NCBI GenBank assembly: GCA_029939545.1
Contig: JAOZSS010000035.1
Span: forward strand, 1 to 16,655
Reading direction: 5' to 3'
Length of the DNA: 16,655 nt
Origin: Kiritimatiellia bacterium
GTDB taxonomy: Bacteria > Verrucomicrobiota > Kiritimatiellia > UBA8416 > JABMPJ01
In this document: positions 14,321-16,655 of the stretch, one piece after another
Numbering within the stretch: the stretch's first letter is position 1
How the letters are laid out: each line of letters begins with the position of its first letter
Notes under the pieces: generated by a model
Seen by the model: only the letters and a program-made list of their open reading frames with translations
Told to the model about the DNA's origin: nothing
Databases searched by the model: none
Program-made: the position numbers and the translations under genes

Positions 14321-15468
14321 TAGAACAGTGTGACGCGGCGCTTCGGGATAATGACGCGGTCGCCATCCATGAGAGGATAGTCCGCTGCGGGATCGCCGTC
14401 TTCCATCAACCGCGTGACGTTGATCCGGGTCTCTTCATCCCAGCCCTTCTCATTCTTCCGAATGACGAGGACCGACTTCTTGTTCGCAAAGGGCGTCATC
14501 TGGCCCGCCACCCGGAACATCAGGTGCATCATCGTGCAGGGACGTCCCGACTTGAACGAATAGACACCGGGCTGTTGCAATTCGCCCAGCACCACAATCG
14601 AACGCGACCCCCCACCGGCCACAGCCACATCGCTGTCGCCCATCGGGATAAACACATAGGCTACGTCGTTGTTGTGGAGCACGATGTCTGGCACCATCGG
14701 GCTGCCTGCCGCATCAGAGAGAGGATATACCTCTCCTTCTTCGGCCAAGGCCGTCGCCCTGGTCAGTCCGCTCCGCACGACCTTGATCTTGGCTCCCTTG
14801 GCTGCGGGCTTCATACCGCCAACTCGCAGGAGGGCATCATTCAGACTGATAGTGTCACCGGCGCCTATCTTGATCAACCCCGGACGGATCACCTCGCCGT
14901 CCACGCGCACCTTGTCGTACGAGGCGCGAATGATGCGCACCTGTACCGTGGCGTTACGGAAATGGCGGCTCGTAAGGATATCCCTGATTTTCTCGGCGGC
15001 CTGCGACTCGGACTTGTTGTAGAGAATAACAGGGCCAACGTATCCCAGCTTCACAGCGCCAATCTCGTTGACAGGGTAGCTGCCGTTCAGTGCCGGATCT
15101 TCGGCAACGCTGATCTGCACCAGGCAGTCGGGCTGAATCGTGATCTCGCCCGGAGGCACTGGGGCAGAGGCGGCAACAGCACCGGTAGTTGGCGCGGCAG
15201 CGGATGCCGTGCCAGTAGATGCCGCCGGAGCGTGAGCCGCTGTGGAAGCAGGCGAAGTCGTCACCGTTGTGGCGGGAGCCGCTGTGACAATCGTGGCCGG
15301 GGAAGCTGTCGTCGGGGCAGCCGCTGCGGGATAGTCAACTCCGGATTCCATCTCGAGCTGCTGAAGCAGCGCGTCTACATCAATATCAAAGTCATTTGTG
15401 GCACACCCCACTAGTGTGATGGCCACAAGTACGATGCCCAGCAGAGACCCAACCGACCAAAATTTCAT
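14320..15468 (-). CDS. Polysaccharide biosynthesis/export lipoprotein (Wza-like, SLBB domains)
   Basis: Outer-membrane lipoprotein of the polysaccharide-export family, expected to form or gate the channel for capsule or exopolysaccharide. Numbering is from ATG 15468 (382 aa). A lipoprotein signal peptide ends in the lipobox LVGC (C22). After a short acidic helix comes a low-complexity linker rich in Ala, Thr, Pro and Ser (about 48-106). Then follow the Poly_export domain (GEITIQPDCLVQISV onward) and two SLBB-type segments (VDGEVIRPGLIKIGAGDTIS and VLGELQQPGVYSFKSG). This start was chosen because AGGTG lies just upstream and the signal peptide begins there; an in-frame ATG at 15558 would add a 30-residue extension that hides the signal sequence. 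No Wzc kinase, Wzb phosphatase or glycosyltransferases lie adjacent. The 123-nt gap to rsmA (15469-15591) shows no gene and no clear promoter. Confidence 0.88.
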   Translation of the reverse strand: MKFWSVGSLLGIVLVAITLVGCATNDFDIDVDALLQQLEMESGVDYPAAAAPTTASPATIVTAAPATTVTTSPASTAAHAPAASTGTASAAAPTTGAVAASAPVPPGEITIQPDCLVQISVAEDPALNGSYPVNEIGAVKLGYVGPVILYNKSESQAAEKIRDILTSRHFRNATVQVRIIRASYDKVRVDGEVIRPGLIKIGAGDTISLNDALLRVGGMKPAAKGAKIKVVRSGLTRATALAEEGEVYPLSDAAGSPMVPDIVLHNNDVAYVFIPMGDSDVAVAGGGSRSIVVLGELQQPGVYSFKSGRPCTMMHLMFRVAGQMTPFANKKSVLVIRKNEKGWDEETRINVTRLMEDGDPAADYPLMDGDRVIIPKRRVTLF

Positions 15469-15591
15469 AACACACCTAACTGCCCGACGCGAAAAAGGAC
15501 CGAGCTCAACAGGATCTCCTTGCCAAGCAGGCAACAAGCATCTCAATTTTCTTTTCAAGTGCTCTAGGCTCGCACGAAACGCCGAAACCCG

Positions 15592-16440
15592 TCAAGGGAC
15601 AATTTCGCGTGCCAAATCGCACCAGTCTTCTGGTGAGAGGATCTGCGGACGGGCGGCTTCAGCCAGCCCGCGACGTCTCAGCCACGCGAGGCAGGCCGAT
15701 TCTTCCATCCGAAGTCCCTCCCCGGCCTTGCGGAGCGTAGTCACCAACTGCTTCCGCCGCACCGAGAAGACCTGCTTCGTCAGGGCATAGAAGACCGATT
15801 GTGCCCCGGTCGGCAGCAAACACCGCCCATGCCGCACCAGCCGCACTATCGCCGAGGTAACCGCCGGGGCGGGCCAAAAGCAGGTCGGACTCACCACCTT
15901 TATCTGCTCTACATCGTATAACCGCTGCACCCAGACACTCAGCAAGCCGTAGTCCTTGACCCCCGCTTCAGCCGTCAGCCGGGCCGCCACCTCGCGCTGA
16001 ACAGTCAACACCATCAGTTCGGGCGGCGTCACGTTGCGCACCAGGTCCACCAGGATGCGTGTCCCGGGCCGATACGGCAGGTTCGCCACCACCTTGTGCA
16101 ACCGACCGCTGCCCAACCGGTCGATCTGTTGCTTCAGCATATCGCCGGCCACAATGGTGACCGACGACGCGTCGACAAACCGCTCGACCAGATGAGCCGC
16201 CAAGCGGTAGTCCTTCTCCACGGCCACCAGTTCTTTCGCGCGGGCAGCCAGCTTCTCGGTCAGTACGCCGAGGCCGGGTCCTACCTCCAACACGCGGTCA
16301 TTCTCTGCAAGCGAGGCCGCGTCCACCAGGATCCGAAGTACATTGGCATCAATCAGAAAGTTCTGTCCGAGGCCCTTGCTCGGCCGCACACCGAGCTCGT
16401 CCAGGAGGACACGTACTTGGGTTGGACTTGTCAGGTTCAT
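15592..16440 (-). CDS. rsmA: 16S rRNA (adenine1518/1519-N6)-dimethyltransferase RsmA
   Basis: SAM-dependent enzyme that dimethylates two adjacent adenines in the 3' hairpin of 16S rRNA during small-subunit maturation (formerly KsgA). It is 282 aa, a usual length. The N-terminal KGLGQNFLID (22-31) is the family signature, followed by the SAM loop LEVGPGLGVLTEKL (51-64), the acidic ribose-binding residue in AVEKD (73-77), AGDML (98-102) and the catalytic NLPY (120-123). The C-terminal helical domain is present (FWPAPAVTSAIVR, 188-200). The ATG at 16440 gives the standard N-terminus, but the bases before it are a repeat (GTACTTCCCC on the minus strand) with no Shine-Dalgarno sequence. The gene lies at the right end of the minus-strand block. 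Confidence 0.95.
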   Translation of the reverse strand: MNLTSPTQVRVLLDELGVRPSKGLGQNFLIDANVLRILVDAASLAENDRVLEVGPGLGVLTEKLAARAKELVAVEKDYRLAAHLVERFVDASSVTIVAGDMLKQQIDRLGSGRLHKVVANLPYRPGTRILVDLVRNVTPPELMVLTVQREVAARLTAEAGVKDYGLLSVWVQRLYDVEQIKVVSPTCFWPAPAVTSAIVRLVRHGRCLLPTGAQSVFYALTKQVFSVRRKQLVTTLRKAGEGLRMEESACLAWLRRRGLAEAARPQILSPEDWCDLAREIVP

Positions 16441-16655
16441 GGGGAAGTACGAACAGCCGAACAGTCGAACAGCCGAACACGAGGAAGTACGAACATTCGA
16501 ACAGCCGAACTACGAACTACGAAGTGGAATCGCCGAGTGTGATTGGGGCTCTTGCTCTGGCGTCTATGGCACATCTTGTAGTTGGATCTTTCCAGGAATC
16601 CTTCTCAAACCTGCCGCTTCTCCCGTTCGTCATTCGGCTGTTCGAATGTTCGAAA
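16441..16655. repeat. Repeat-rich leader upstream of rsmA with 20-bp inverted repeats
   Basis: On the plus strand 16444-16520 is a degenerate tandem array of the unit CGAACAGC and its variants, arranged as two copies about 40 bp apart, each beginning GAAGTAC (16444 and 16484). The segment 16490-16509 is repeated as a perfect 20-bp inverted copy at 16633-16652, enclosing about 123 bp of unique sequence. The block resembles a dispersed intergenic element. There is no transposase, and the repeat spacing does not fit a CRISPR. The right copy runs to the window edge, so the full extent is unknown. Confidence 0.7.

Noticed and set aside
14524..15414. Plus-strand open frame opposite the export lipoprotein
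   Set aside because: Antisense shadow; its Arg/Ser/Gly-rich part is simply the complement of the Ala/Thr-rich linker.
15520..15534. TTGCC/GGCAA hairpin as terminator after rsmA
   Set aside because: Only a 5-bp stem and no T-run; too weak to call.
16441..16520. CRISPR array
   Set aside because: The repeat units are about 8 bp and degenerate, with no 20-40 bp spacers of constant size between 23-40 bp identical repeats, and no cas genes nearby.

Overview
The window is GC-rich bacterial chromosome with tightly packed genes and no tRNA, rRNA or CRISPR. It encodes a Gram-negative envelope (LptD, a Wza-like export lipoprotein, a type II secretion pseudopilin) together with a rod-shape machinery. 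The RodA active-loop wording (PRKVAPNDFIYSVIAEE, where proteobacteria have a PEQHTDFIF-like sequence) and the style of the intergenic repeats suggest the PVC superphylum, perhaps a Kiritimatiellota/Lentisphaerota/Verrucomicrobiota relative. That placement is from memory and was not tested by alignment.

Layout: one plus-strand gene at the left edge (127-1035, an inositol-monophosphatase-family enzyme) converges on a long minus-strand block that fills the rest. Read in the direction of transcription (right to left) the block is: a repeat-rich leader (16441-16655); rsmA; a polysaccharide-export SLBB lipoprotein; a short intergenic region with a possible promoter; mreB, mreC, mreD, mrdA (PBP2), rodA; an RNase E/G gene (rng); lptD; a sugar-nucleotide epimerase; a family B DNA polymerase; and gspG. 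From mreB to gspG gaps are at most about 50 nt and several junctions overlap by 1, 4 or 29 nt, so mreB-gspG looks like a single transcription unit with translational coupling.

Functionally the block joins the elongasome (MreB filament, MreC/MreD, PBP2 transpeptidase, RodA glycosyltransferase) with outer-membrane LPS assembly (LptD), surface polysaccharide (SLBB lipoprotein, epimerase) and RNA processing (RNase E/G, RsmA). The DNA polymerase and the lone pseudopilin at the tail do not obviously belong to that theme.

The most striking oddity is a 105-bp palindrome-ended element (353-457) inserted exactly in frame in the phosphatase gene. It adds 35 residues between two catalytic motifs without breaking the protein. 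Second is the repeat block upstream of rsmA, which contains 20-bp perfect inverted repeats, leaves rsmA with no Shine-Dalgarno sequence, and can be read as a small ORF that overlaps the rsmA start by ATGA. I see no complete undescribed multi-gene system here; the novelty is mainly in the repeats and in the operon composition.
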